Positions 51,970 to 60,147 of a DNA stretch of 64,000 bases are shown here, in pieces. The stretch's first letter is position 1, and the number at the start of each line of letters is the position of its first letter. Both the position numbers and the translations under genes were made by a program. The stretch is from Leptospira bourretii (GTDB lineage: Bacteria; Spirochaetota; Leptospiria; Leptospirales; Leptospiraceae). The stretch lies in the NCBI RefSeq assembly GCF_004770145.1, contig NZ_RQFW01000001.1:124001-188000 (forward strand), in the 5' to 3' direction. The notes under the pieces were generated by a model. It worked only from the letters and a program-made list of their open reading frames with translations. It was not told where the DNA came from and did no database searches.

Positions 51970-53301
51970 ATGCGAGACCCAAAACCTTTTTCACCACTTC
52001 CTTTCCTTTTTAGCATCTTACTCTTAAGTTTGGGCCTTGCTCTGTTCTCTTATTTTAGACCTTTCCCTACAACAGAAACCGAATGGGAGTTTTTGGCCAA
52101 TATTAAGGCCGCTGTGGAAGAGGGGGGACTTATTTCTTCTCGGGAGCCGCTGGCCATCTGGTTTGTTGTGGCTTGGAAAAAACTCTTTGGGATGAATTAT
52201 ATTCCATCCTTTCTTGTGTTAGCTGGTCTTTTTTACAGTCTTTTCCTTCATTTGTTTATGTTACTGCTTCGTTCAACAGAGTGGAAACGTAATCACTACC
52301 TTTTGGTGTATCTTGCTGCCTTTTTGCCGTTTTCGTATGGATTTCCCACTTCCTATTTTACGGAAACACTTTGTCTTGTGTTTCTACTTTTGGTATTTTT
52401 AACATTTCGATTGGAAAAGATGACAGACCTTCTTGTTTTTCCTACGTTTACAGCGCTTGCATTCTTTTCTAGTTTCATTATGTTTTATTTGGGTTTTACC
52501 TTCTTTGTGGTTTTTACAGGAATTCGTGGATCAAGGAAAGCCGCTCAAAAAACATCTGTGTTTTATAAAAAGAAAAATGTTCCATTTTTGTTTTTACTTG
52601 GGTATCTTGGCTTTTTTATTCTTTCCCTCATTTACTTTTCGTACGCAGATTTTTTTGGACCAAACTCCATTAGTTTTTTATTCAAAACTTGGTACACATC
52701 TGCTTTGTTAATCCTCTTACCACTGGTTGTGCTTGGGATTGGACATGTTTTATTAAAAACAGAAAAAGAATTAAATACCGTCACGGCTTCCATTGTGATC
52801 GTTGTCTCCATTGCCGTTTCCATTTATTTTATATTCAAAAATCTAAATGCTTCTGAGAAAGAACCTTGGGAACTCCAATCTAAAAATTTGACCAAAGCCT
52901 TTGGACAAGCTCTTATTTTAAAATCAGATCCCATCTACTTACCAAAAGAATTTTCTTTTGCCTTTTATTTTCAGACGGGAACCAAAACCAAATATATGCG
53001 AGAAGAAACGGTAACTGATAAATCGTTTTTGTATGTAGATGGGATTTGGAACCAAGATATTCAATTGGTTCAGAAATCTGGACTCTTTCGAAGAAGCCAA
53101 AGAGCATTTGCGATCGTACCCATCAGTGAAGATGATGTTCTCATCCAAAGAGCCACAGCCGAAAAAATTAAAAATGAAAAAAGTTTGAACTTTATTGTGA
53201 AAAAAGTGGACGAAGCATGGTCGATCACTCCCACAAAACGTCCGTTTGATCTTTATACTGCCGGATTACAGAAAAAATTTGGGTATTTAACTTTCTATTA
53301 A
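51970..53301 (+). CDS. Polytopic membrane protein, unknown function
   Basis: 443 residues with about eight to nine hydrophobic spans in the first 290 residues (starting FLFSILLLSLGLALFSY) and a ~150-residue C-terminal soluble domain. TEWEFLANIKAAVEEGG after the first span recalls GT-C-type membrane glycosyltransferases, but no DxD or ExD motif is evident to me. Alone on its strand and divergent from the mutase; ends 6 bases before the opposite transglycosylase gene's stop. Confidence 0.7.
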   Translation: MRDPKPFSPLPFLFSILLLSLGLALFSYFRPFPTTETEWEFLANIKAAVEEGGLISSREPLAIWFVVAWKKLFGMNYIPSFLVLAGLFYSLFLHLFMLLLRSTEWKRNHYLLVYLAAFLPFSYGFPTSYFTETLCLVFLLLVFLTFRLEKMTDLLVFPTFTALAFFSSFIMFYLGFTFFVVFTGIRGSRKAAQKTSVFYKKKNVPFLFLLGYLGFFILSLIYFSYADFFGPNSISFLFKTWYTSALLILLPLVVLGIGHVLLKTEKELNTVTASIVIVVSIAVSIYFIFKNLNASEKEPWELQSKNLTKAFGQALILKSDPIYLPKEFSFAFYFQTGTKTKYMREETVTDKSFLYVDGIWNQDIQLVQKSGLFRRSQRAFAIVPISEDDVLIQRATAEKIKNEKSLNFIVKKVDEAWSITPTKRPFDLYTAGLQKKFGYLTFY

Positions 53302-53307
53302 AACAGA

Positions 53308-53943
53308 TTACGAACTAAAGTCTTTGTAGTATCGTTTGACTTTGTTCACGTAATTTTGTGTTTCTTCGTAAGGAGGAATGCCTTTGTAACGTTTCACTGC
53401 TCCAGGGCCTGCATTATAAGCTGCGATTGCTTTTTCTGGGTCTTTAAATTCTTTCATTAGCCCCTTTAAAAATTTTACTCCGCCACCAATATTCTCCTCC
53501 GGGTCAAAAGGATCATTCACTCCGAGTGATCCTGCTGTTTCTGGCATGAGTTGCATAAGACCCATGGCTCCTTTCGGAGATACAGCATTTGGTTTGAATC
53601 CAGATTCCGCTTTGACCATCGCCTTAACTAAGTTAGGGTCCATTCCCTGGGCTTTCGCAATGGATTCAATCGTTCCCAAAATATCGGTTGGTTTGTTTTT
53701 TGTATCGGCTTGGAAGGAAACCGGAATTTTGGATCCAATTTCTTCGGGGAAGGGAAGGGAAATCCCTTCTCCATTTAGGTTCGAAGTTTGAACAGGTAAC
53801 GAATCCTGGGCTTTCGAGCGGTTCCATTCCCTTTCTAAAACATCGGGAAAGGAAACAAGAGATTTGGGATTTTCTGAAAGTTTGGAAAGGGATTCCATCC
53901 GGTTCAAAACAGAAGATACAGAAGGGATGTCCGTTAGTCTCAC
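53308..53943 (-). CDS. Lytic transglycosylase (SLT, LysM-less)
   Basis: 211 residues. The C-terminal half is a Slt-type domain: KAMVKAESGFKPNAVSPKGAMGLMQLMPETA (read in pieces, with the catalytic Glu in AESGF), then NIGGGVKFLKGL and AIAAYNAGPGAVKRY. The N-terminal ~100 residues are a linker without an obvious signal peptide, as in FlgJ/flagellum-associated or phage-type enzymes. It cleaves peptidoglycan glycan strands. Confidence 0.92.
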   Translation of the reverse strand: MRLTDIPSVSSVLNRMESLSKLSENPKSLVSFPDVLEREWNRSKAQDSLPVQTSNLNGEGISLPFPEEIGSKIPVSFQADTKNKPTDILGTIESIAKAQGMDPNLVKAMVKAESGFKPNAVSPKGAMGLMQLMPETAGSLGVNDPFDPEENIGGGVKFLKGLMKEFKDPEKAIAAYNAGPGAVKRYKGIPPYEETQNYVNKVKRYYKDFSS

Positions 53944-53994
53944 ATACTAAGGATCGACCTTATTTGGAAAAACTGAAGAAAAAAATATGTCTCA

Positions 53995-54378
53995 TTAGCC
54001 CACTGCCGGGTTGATGGACTGCAAATCCTTCAGGGAAAGTGGTTTCACTAAATATCCTTTTACATTTTTGAATTCTTCTGATCTGGCTTTGTCAGTTGGG
54101 TCAATGGAGGAGGTTAAAATGTAGATTGGAAGTTTGGCGTATTTGGGGTGTTTGCTGATGGCTCGTAAAAATTCCCATCCATCCATAATGGGCATGTTCA
54201 AATCTAAAAATAACATATCAGGATCGGCCGAACCAGCAAGCAGGGCATTCAACGCTTCCTCTCCGTTTTGAAAGCCATGGATTTCGTCTGCAAAAGAGAA
54301 CTTTTCCATCAAAGTTTTGATGAGAAATGTTGTAATCACATCATCTTCAACTAGGTATACCATACTTAATTGTTTCAT
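53995..54378 (-). CDS. Single-domain response regulator (CheY-like)
   Basis: 127 residues, one receiver domain. YLVEDDVIT gives the acidic pocket, FLDLNMPIMDGWEF contains the phospho-acceptor Asp (about residue 62), YILTSSI the switch Ser/Thr and GYLVKPLSL the conserved Lys. No output domain. It sits between the transglycosylase and aspartase genes on the same strand. The sensor kinase at 15796 has no linked regulator and could be one of several upstream partners. Confidence 0.93.
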   Translation of the reverse strand: MKQLSMVYLVEDDVITTFLIKTLMEKFSFADEIHGFQNGEEALNALLAGSADPDMLFLDLNMPIMDGWEFLRAISKHPKYAKLPIYILTSSIDPTDKARSEEFKNVKGYLVKPLSLKDLQSINPAVG

Positions 54379-54444
54379 AAATTACGGATAGATCCGAGCG
54401 TATTTTTCTAAAAATTTGAAAAGAAAGCAACAAATAAACGATCC

Positions 54445-55848
54445 CTAAAGTGTATGGGGTGAGGTGAGAATTTCGGGTCGAAGGATCTCTTTCAGTTTTT
54501 TTTCTTCTAACAAACCAAGTTCCAAAACAATGGATTCGACAGGTCGATTTTCTAAGAGTGCTTTTTTCGCAACAAGGGTAGCATTTTCATACCCAATGTA
54601 TGGATTCAAAGCGGTTGCAAGGCCTGCAGAAGTTTTGGCTCGGGATTCAAGTAATTCTCGGTTTGCTGTGATTCCCACGATGCAGTTGAGTTCTAAAGTT
54701 TTACAACCAGCTGTTAGATGTTCAATACTTTTAAATAAACTATGGGCAATGATTGGTTCAAAAGCATTCAGTTGCAATTGGCCTGCCTCAGCTGCCAATG
54801 TAATCGTGATATCGTTTCCAATGACTTCAAAAGCAATTTGATTGACCACTTCTGGAATGATTGGATTTACTTTTCCTGGCATAATGGAAGAACCTGCGGC
54901 TTTGGCTGGCAAATTAATTTCGTTAAATCCACCTTGCGGGCCACTGGAAAGTAAACGTAGGTCATTACATATTTTGGATAACTTAGTCGCAATTCGTTTG
55001 AGTACACCAGATAACTGAACAAAGGCGCCTGTGTCCTGTGTGGCTTCAATTAAGTTTGGAGCTGCAATCAAACTCAGGCCAGTTTCATTTGATAAAATAT
55101 CTGTGACAATCTGCGAATAACGAATGTCAGTGTTGATTCCTGTCCCAATCGCTGTAGCACCTAAATTGATTTCTCCAATGAGGGATGTGGCTTCCTTCAA
55201 TCGACTTATATCTTCACCTAACATAACATCGTAAGTGGAAAACTCTTGGCCGAGTGTCATGGGGACGGCATCTTGTAATTGAGTTCTCCCTATTTTTAAT
55301 ATATCTTTGAATTCTTCTGATTTTCTGCGAAAAGCCAATTGGAGTTCTTCCATCGCCGCAAGTAAACCTTTCATGGCAAATACCGCTGCTACTTTGATTG
55401 AAGTAGGGTATACGTCGTTTGTACTTTGTGACATATTGACTTCATTTAATGGATGCAAATGAGAATAGTCTCCCTTGGCGAAACCTGCCATCTCGAGTGC
55501 AATGTTTGTGATCACTTCATTGGCATTCATATTGGTGGAAGTTCCGGCCCCACCTTGGATGACATCGACAACGAATTCCGAATGGAATTCTCCATTGAGG
55601 ATTCGGTCGCAGGCAGTTGTGATCATTTGGGTAGTTTCGTTTGTGAGTTGTCCCAACTCTTGGTTTGCTTTGGCAGAAGCTTTTTTGATATAAGCGAGGG
55701 CACGGACCAGGTCAGGATACGTTCCGATGGTTTTCCCAGTGATGGGATAATTTTCCAAAGCCCGTAGGGTATGGATTCCCCAATAAACATCAGCGGGGAG
55801 ATCTCGTTCCCCCAAAAGGTCGTGTTCTCTGCGTGTTGGTTTTGTCAT
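54445..55848 (-). CDS. aspA: Aspartate ammonia-lyase
   Basis: 467 residues, normal for AspA. REHDLLGERDLPADVYWGIHTLRALENY at the start (read in two parts) is characteristic of aspartases rather than fumarases. SSIMPGKVNPIIPE is the superfamily signature loop; TQDTGAFVQLSG is another conserved block. It converts aspartate to fumarate and ammonia in the cytoplasm. Upstream spacing to the receiver gene is 66 bases. Confidence 0.93.
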   Translation of the reverse strand: MTKPTRREHDLLGERDLPADVYWGIHTLRALENYPITGKTIGTYPDLVRALAYIKKASAKANQELGQLTNETTQMITTACDRILNGEFHSEFVVDVIQGGAGTSTNMNANEVITNIALEMAGFAKGDYSHLHPLNEVNMSQSTNDVYPTSIKVAAVFAMKGLLAAMEELQLAFRRKSEEFKDILKIGRTQLQDAVPMTLGQEFSTYDVMLGEDISRLKEATSLIGEINLGATAIGTGINTDIRYSQIVTDILSNETGLSLIAAPNLIEATQDTGAFVQLSGVLKRIATKLSKICNDLRLLSSGPQGGFNEINLPAKAAGSSIMPGKVNPIIPEVVNQIAFEVIGNDITITLAAEAGQLQLNAFEPIIAHSLFKSIEHLTAGCKTLELNCIVGITANRELLESRAKTSAGLATALNPYIGYENATLVAKKALLENRPVESIVLELGLLEEKKLKEILRPEILTSPHTL

Positions 55849-55922
55849 AAGTTTATAAATTCTCTTGGATAGGACGAAAGATACTCGACCAAATCCAAAT
55901 GGGAAGAAGATTTATGTAGGCA

Positions 55923-56270
55923 ATGTATAAAATCAGATTTTCTTTCTTTCTCCTTAGTTTTCTTTTTTGTTTTTCAACGTTAATCGGAAAGGAAAAACAA
56001 ACTTCTACAGTTCCCTGTAAACAAAAGGAGGAAACTGTAAAAACGATTTTTCAACTTTTGCCAGAATCAGAAAGATCTTGTATGGACATTGCCAAACTGG
56101 TTTTGACAGAAGAAGACGAAGAGGGGGAGAAATTAGATAAGGAGTATGCAGAACTTTTTCTAAAAGTATGTGAACTCAAACGGAAAAAACTTTCCTTGGA
56201 AGAAATTCGGGAGAATTTGGGGATTACAAAACAGTGCAACATGGCGGTAAATCTCTCGAAAAAGAATTGA
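55923..56270 (+). CDS. Small exported protein, 115 aa
   Basis: The signal peptide is FSFFLLSFLFCFSTLIG. The mature ~90 residues are Glu/Lys-rich and helical with four cysteines (VPCKQK, RSCMDI, KVCELK, KQCNMA), which could form two disulfides. No family recognised. It is divergent from aspA. Confidence 0.6.
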   Translation: MYKIRFSFFLLSFLFCFSTLIGKEKQTSTVPCKQKEETVKTIFQLLPESERSCMDIAKLVLTEEDEEGEKLDKEYAELFLKVCELKRKKLSLEEIRENLGITKQCNMAVNLSKKN

Positions 56271-56307
56271 TTCTTGAAGCGAATGGTATATTTTTTTCGC
56301 AAGATTT

Positions 56308-56988
56308 ATGCTAAAATACCATTCCGTCCTTTTATTTTTTCTGATCCCTTCCGTCCTTTTGCCTTGTGATCCTTTTACGGCAAAAACTCTAACACCTATC
56401 GACCATTCGGCGAAAGATAAAAGTTTTAGCGAATTCAAAACAAAATTTCAAAAGATTCTAAAATCTAAAGATCGAAAAGCCTTGGAAGAGGTAATTGATA
56501 AAGAAATTCATTTTTCCTTCGGTGGAGAAACTGGGAAAAAGGATTTTTTGAAATCATTCCAACTAACAGAAAAACCATCCTCTTCCAATTTTTGGGAATT
56601 GATGGAAGAAACAATCAAGTTAGGGTTTCGTCAAAACAAAGAAGGTCAAATGGTGGCTCCCTACTTTTTTGAAACCTTCCCAGGAGACTATGATCCATTC
56701 ACTCATTACTTGGTCATCGGCAAAAATGTAAATGTTAGAGAAGATGCTTCAAAAGAATCAAAGTCGATCACACAGTTAAGTTACCAAATTGTAAGAGCAG
56801 AAGCTGATGATTTAGATGGACGAAGACTAGAAAAGGAAAGTAATTGTAATTGGAAAAAGATTTGTACACCCCAAGGAAAACCTGGTTATGTATGTGACAG
56901 GTTTTTACGTAGTCCTCTTGACTACAGGGCTTTCTTTGAAAAAAAGAAAAACAATTGGTATCTTACCGTCTTCATTGTAGGCGATTGA
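56308..56988 (+). CDS. Exported SH3-domain protein
   Basis: 226 residues: a signal peptide (VLLFFLIPSVLLPCD), a helical middle and a C-terminal bacterial SH3 domain. The SH3 core is YLVIGKNVNVREDASKESK followed by QLSYQIVRAEADD and GKPGYVCDRFL (read in pieces). Such domains bind peptidoglycan or peptides in the periplasm. Follows the previous gene by 37 bases on the same strand. Confidence 0.75.
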   Translation: MLKYHSVLLFFLIPSVLLPCDPFTAKTLTPIDHSAKDKSFSEFKTKFQKILKSKDRKALEEVIDKEIHFSFGGETGKKDFLKSFQLTEKPSSSNFWELMEETIKLGFRQNKEGQMVAPYFFETFPGDYDPFTHYLVIGKNVNVREDASKESKSITQLSYQIVRAEADDLDGRRLEKESNCNWKKICTPQGKPGYVCDRFLRSPLDYRAFFEKKKNNWYLTVFIVGD

Positions 56989-57080
56989 CCACGGTTAAAT
57001 AAAAGTATTGTATAGATTTTTCTTGAAACGTAACTAAGGCAGGTTTATATATGGTGAAACCATTGTTCAAGGAAACATTT

Positions 57081-57461
57081 ATGTTAAAAAAATTACTCTT
57101 TGTTGCTTTAGCGTTTTCGCTAACCAACTGCTTGGTATTAAACCCTGTTGGTGCAACCCTCGACCGAGAAAAAGGTTCTGAAGCGGCTTCCCGAATTACA
57201 GATGCTGCCATCCAAACAGATCTAGTTCGATCAGTGATTATCAGTGGTAGTCTGAATATCAGCATATTGAGTTTGGTTGCAGCTGATGTTGCAAAGATAG
57301 AATCCGATAAATACTATGTTAAATCTGATGTAGACCAGTGTATTAATGACATCCAAGGTTTTAAAGGTGTGGCTCTTGGATCTTTAGTTGCCAATATCAT
57401 TTCTTGCCAAGACTTGAAAACTGATGGATACTTAACGGGAGATCCGTTCCCAAGTTTCTAA
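57081..57461 (+). CDS. TRL-like small lipoprotein
   Basis: 126 residues from ATG 57081, chosen because AAGGAAA lies 6 bases before it; ATG 57051 has none. The signal peptide ends in a lipobox-like SLTNC (Cys17). The mature part has GSEAASRITDAAIQTDLVRS and a glycine-rich hydrophobic end, resembling TRL-type (tRNA-associated locus) small exported proteins. Function unknown. Confidence 0.65.
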   Translation: MLKKLLFVALAFSLTNCLVLNPVGATLDREKGSEAASRITDAAIQTDLVRSVIISGSLNISILSLVAADVAKIESDKYYVKSDVDQCINDIQGFKGVALGSLVANIISCQDLKTDGYLTGDPFPSF

Positions 57462-57474
57462 TTTAAAAAACAAA

Positions 57475-57505
57475 TTCCCTGCCTCTTTTTTCTTGAGGTA
57501 GGGAA
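57475..57505. terminator. Hairpin after the small lipoprotein gene
   Basis: An 11-bp stem (57475-57485 with 57495-57505, one G-U pair) 13 bases past the stop. On the plus strand a pyrimidine-rich stretch follows; on the minus strand a T-run follows, so it may work in both directions. Confidence 0.45.
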
Positions 57506-57556
57506 CTCTCCCTCCCTCTTTCGGGTCATATTCACCAAACAAACAAGGAAGGTTTT

Positions 57557-58009
57557 ATGATCTCTCTGAAAAAAACATTCAAAATTGTCGCAACAATTGG
57601 TCTTGCATCGGTGATGGCATTTGCTTTTGGAAATTGCCGCGGACATAAAGATTTCGAAAAAAGAATCGAATGGGTGGCGTCCAAACTCACATCTAAACTC
57701 GATTTAGATGAAGCACAAAAAGCAAAACTGGAAACCATCAAAGCCGAACTCATTGCCAAACATAAGGAAATGAAACCGAAACATGAATCTTGGGCCAAAG
57801 AAATGGCAACTCAAATTCGTGCAGAAAAAATCGATACCAAGTTGTTGGATAAAATGAGTATTGAACGAGAAACGCGCCACCAAGAAATGCGTAAGTTTTT
57901 CCAATCAAAACTTGTGGAATTCCATGCTGTATTAAAACCAGAACAAAGGGAAAAGTTTGCTGATTTAGTGGAACGTTTTGCGAGTCGACACCAACCACCG
58001 GAAGAATAA
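57557..58009 (+). CDS. Spy/CpxP-like periplasmic helical lipoprotein
   Basis: 150 residues. The signal peptide ends in AFGNC (lipobox-like, Cys27). The mature protein is all-helical, with LDLDEAQKAKLETIKAELI and VLKPEQREKFADLVERFA: the two LTxxQ-like repeats of Spy/CpxP/ZraP proteins, here in diverged form. These are ATP-independent periplasmic chaperones or metal-stress sensors. Followed after 3 bases by an ECF sigma gene, so probably the sensor or target of that system. Confidence 0.8.
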   Translation: MISLKKTFKIVATIGLASVMAFAFGNCRGHKDFEKRIEWVASKLTSKLDLDEAQKAKLETIKAELIAKHKEMKPKHESWAKEMATQIRAEKIDTKLLDKMSIERETRHQEMRKFFQSKLVEFHAVLKPEQREKFADLVERFASRHQPPEE

Positions 58010-58012
58010 ACA

Positions 58013-58537
58013 ATGCCTGAGTTTGACTTCGAAACAGTAGTCAAAGAAACCAAATTTTTGGTTTTGAAAACGGTCGGTGATACCCTCATCGACCGTTTTG
58101 ATGATGCAACGGAAGATGTAGTGCAGGAAGTATATTTTCGTGTGTTTAAATCATTAGAGAAGGGTGGGTTTGATGGAAGGTCAAAAATTTCTACTTGGAT
58201 TTATACCATCGCTCGAAACGAAGCCCTTCGTATGAATGAAAAACGGTTGCGAGAGGAAGAGAAAGCAAAACGATACTTAGTGAAGAATAAAGTCCAATTA
58301 TCGGGTGTGAGAGAAGAAGCTTCTTTCGAAAAAGAAGAATGGGTTGAGTCCATGCTTCTGCAAATCCCCGAAATCTATCGGCAAACCTTACGTCTTTATT
58401 TGGCTGGTAACACGATGGATGAAATTGCTAAAGAACTTGAGGTTCAGCAAGGAACAGTTAAATCGCGATTGTTCCGAACCAAAGAATGGATACGAAAACA
58501 TATACCAGGAGGAAGAAATGAATTCCAAGAATCCTAA
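58013..58537 (+). CDS. ECF-type RNA polymerase sigma factor
   Basis: 174 residues. Region 2 (DATEDVVQEVYFRVFKSLE; STWIYTIARNEALRMNEKR) and region 4 (LYLAGNTMDEIAKELEVQQGTVKSRLFRTKEWIRKH, read in pieces) are complete. It directs polymerase to envelope-stress-type promoters. Co-transcribed with the Spy-like gene and with a small membrane protein that overlaps its end by 20 bases and is likely its anti-sigma factor. Confidence 0.92.
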   Translation: MPEFDFETVVKETKFLVLKTVGDTLIDRFDDATEDVVQEVYFRVFKSLEKGGFDGRSKISTWIYTIARNEALRMNEKRLREEEKAKRYLVKNKVQLSGVREEASFEKEEWVESMLLQIPEIYRQTLRLYLAGNTMDEIAKELEVQQGTVKSRLFRTKEWIRKHIPGGRNEFQES

Positions 58538-58781
58538 AAAATGGGAACAACTTTTAAATGATTCTGATTTCGAATTGCGTCTTGTTCGGAAAACCAAATC
58601 CAGAATCCAAACAGAAAGGACAAAGCGGAAAGTCTATGTCACCTTAGTTGCTTCGACTCTACTCTTTTCCCTAATTTTTTTCAATGAGTTCATCCTTGAA
58701 CCCAATGAACTATCAACTAATGTCCATTACCTGGTGGATGAACTGAGTTCAGAATCAATTGTTAGTTTGAGTATGGATTGA
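58518..58781 (+). CDS. Small membrane protein, probable anti-sigma factor
   Basis: 87 residues from ATG 58518, directly behind an AGGAGGAAG ribosome site. A cytoplasmic N-terminal ~35 residues (KKWEQLLNDSDFELRLVRK), one span (YVTLVASTLLFSLIFF) and a short periplasmic tail. Size and place behind an ECF sigma gene fit a short anti-sigma factor. It lacks a zinc HxxxCxxC motif, so the assignment rests on context. Confidence 0.6.
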   Translation: MNSKNPKKWEQLLNDSDFELRLVRKTKSRIQTERTKRKVYVTLVASTLLFSLIFFNEFILEPNELSTNVHYLVDELSSESIVSLSMD

Positions 58782-58885
58782 CATTTATCAATGAGAAAAG
58801 CAAGGAACTTGTGCAGGAGGTTTTTGTAAAAAGAGTGTGATTTTATTTTCCTTTGCGTCATAATAAAGTAAGGGAAGTGAAAAAT

Positions 58886-59215
58886 ATGAACGCCTGCATC
58901 CTATACCTCAACAAAAAACGAATTGAGATGATTAAGTTTGAATCAGATCAAATGCGATCTAGAACTTGGGAAAAATCGAAAGAAACGGATGTCTGGGATT
59001 TTGAAGACATCACCAATACTTTACAATCACCTAACGAAGTGATTTTGGTGGGTGAGTCTGAATTGAACACACAATATCGACGTTGGTTAGTCAATCATGA
59101 CAGAAATTTAGCCAAAAAACTCATAGCCGTGATCGGGAATAACAGTGAAAATAATATCAATCAAGACCTAGTCAGCCATTTTAAAGAAAAATACTTTCGA
59201 GGAAGAGGGTTTTAA
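58886..59215 (+). CDS. eRF1-domain-2-like protein, possibly ribosome-associated
   Basis: 109 residues from ATG 58886, with AAGGGAAG about 8 bases before. VILVGESELNTQYRRWL, AKKLIAVIG and LVSHFKEKYF follow the strand/helix pattern of small bacterial proteins annotated as translational machinery or host-attachment proteins, which share the eRF1/ribonuclease-like fold. That likeness is by eye. TTG at 58853 is a less likely start. Single gene, convergent with the cco cluster. Confidence 0.6.
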   Translation: MNACILYLNKKRIEMIKFESDQMRSRTWEKSKETDVWDFEDITNTLQSPNEVILVGESELNTQYRRWLVNHDRNLAKKLIAVIGNNSENNINQDLVSHFKEKYFRGRGF

Positions 59216-59223
59216 GTTTCAAA

Positions 59224-59289
59224 ATAACTCTGGTTTTATATGAATCAAACACCTGTTTGATGGAAAAACAGACATGAAAAGAGAGTTAT
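59224..59289. terminator. Nested inverted repeats between convergent genes
   Basis: An outer pair ATAACTCT (59224-59231)/AGAGTTAT (59282-59289) encloses a tight inner one ATCAAACA (59244-59251)/TGTTTGAT (59254-59261). Its position suits a two-way terminator. Confidence 0.4.
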
Positions 59290-59972
59290 AAAAGATGGTC
59301 GCAGGATTCTCCGTGGGTATGGAAAAAAAGACGGTAGAGTAAAAAACTGAGAGAAGTTAAAATCACAATTGTTCCAAAGGCGGGGATCCATTTTGTTGGG
59401 ATTTTGTCTCTCCATTTCCTCACAATCCATCCAAGCCCCGTGAGTGCAGGAACAGTTCCTAAATAAAAGAAAAACATCACAAGTCCACCGTTTAACAAGG
59501 TACCAGTGGCGAAGGAAGCCGCATATGCTGGATACAATACCCCGCAAGGGAGTAGGGCACTCACCATCCCAATTCCAAACCCAAGACCATTTTTACTAAA
59601 ACGAGAACGGATCTTTTCTAAAAATTTACGAATCCCTTGTGGTAAAGAACCAAAGGAGGAAGTTGATTTTGTAGAATAAATGCGGATGGCAAAGACAACT
59701 AAAAATAAAAACGTAAGAACACCAGCCACACCTTGAACGGCACTTAATTCTCCTAATGCATTGGCACCTTTACCAAGAAACCCCAACACCATACCGAGAA
59801 AGGTATAGGATATGAGTCTTCCTAAGTGATAGAGATAAATGGGGATCTGTTTTCCTTTTTCTGTTTGTAATAGTGAGACAAAGGGGCCACACATGACAAG
59901 ACAATGAAAGCTACTAACAAATCCATACAAGATGATGGAACCAAAAAAGCTAAGATTTGCTAGTTGGTCCAT
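59286..59972 (-). CDS. SafE/TauE-like membrane protein of the cco cluster
   Basis: 228 residues from ATG 59972; the frame runs upstream to 60107 but would cross most of ccoS. About six spans. FVSSFHCLVMCGPF and FGIGMVSALLPCGVLYPAYAA are hallmarks of the sulfite exporter/UreH-like family that accompanies cbb3-oxidase assembly genes. A conserved Cys/His-Cys pair in these segments suggests copper handling; the group is sometimes called CcoS-linked DsbD-like or UreH-like. Overlaps ccoS by 23 bases. Confidence 0.85.
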   Translation of the reverse strand: MDQLANLSFFGSIILYGFVSSFHCLVMCGPFVSLLQTEKGKQIPIYLYHLGRLISYTFLGMVLGFLGKGANALGELSAVQGVAGVLTFLFLVVFAIRIYSTKSTSSFGSLPQGIRKFLEKIRSRFSKNGLGFGIGMVSALLPCGVLYPAYAASFATGTLLNGGLVMFFFYLGTVPALTGLGWIVRKWRDKIPTKWIPAFGTIVILTSLSFLLYRLFFHTHGESCDHLL

Positions 59973-60147
59973 CAGGTGAATTTGATTTAGATTGGTTCTC
60001 TTGGGGGTATTCTTCCTCGAAGAACATTCTATATTTAGGTGATTCGATATCTTCAAACTGACCTTTTTTGAAGGCAGTGATAAAGATATAAAGAAAGAAG
60101 GCGGCAATACACATTGCCATAGGTATTGTTAAGTAGAGGGCTTCCAT
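59950..60147 (-). CDS. ccoS: CcoS/FixS, cbb3 oxidase maturation protein
   Basis: 65 residues. One N-terminal span (LTIPMAMCIAAFFLYIFITA), then GQFEDIESPKYRMFFEEE, the FixS signature (D-x-E-x-P-x-x-R-M). CcoS is needed to put haem and copper into cytochrome cbb3 oxidase. Start overlaps the copper-ATPase gene by 19 bases. Confidence 0.93.
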   Translation of the reverse strand: MEALYLTIPMAMCIAAFFLYIFITAFKKGQFEDIESPKYRMFFEEEYPQENQSKSNSPDGPTSKS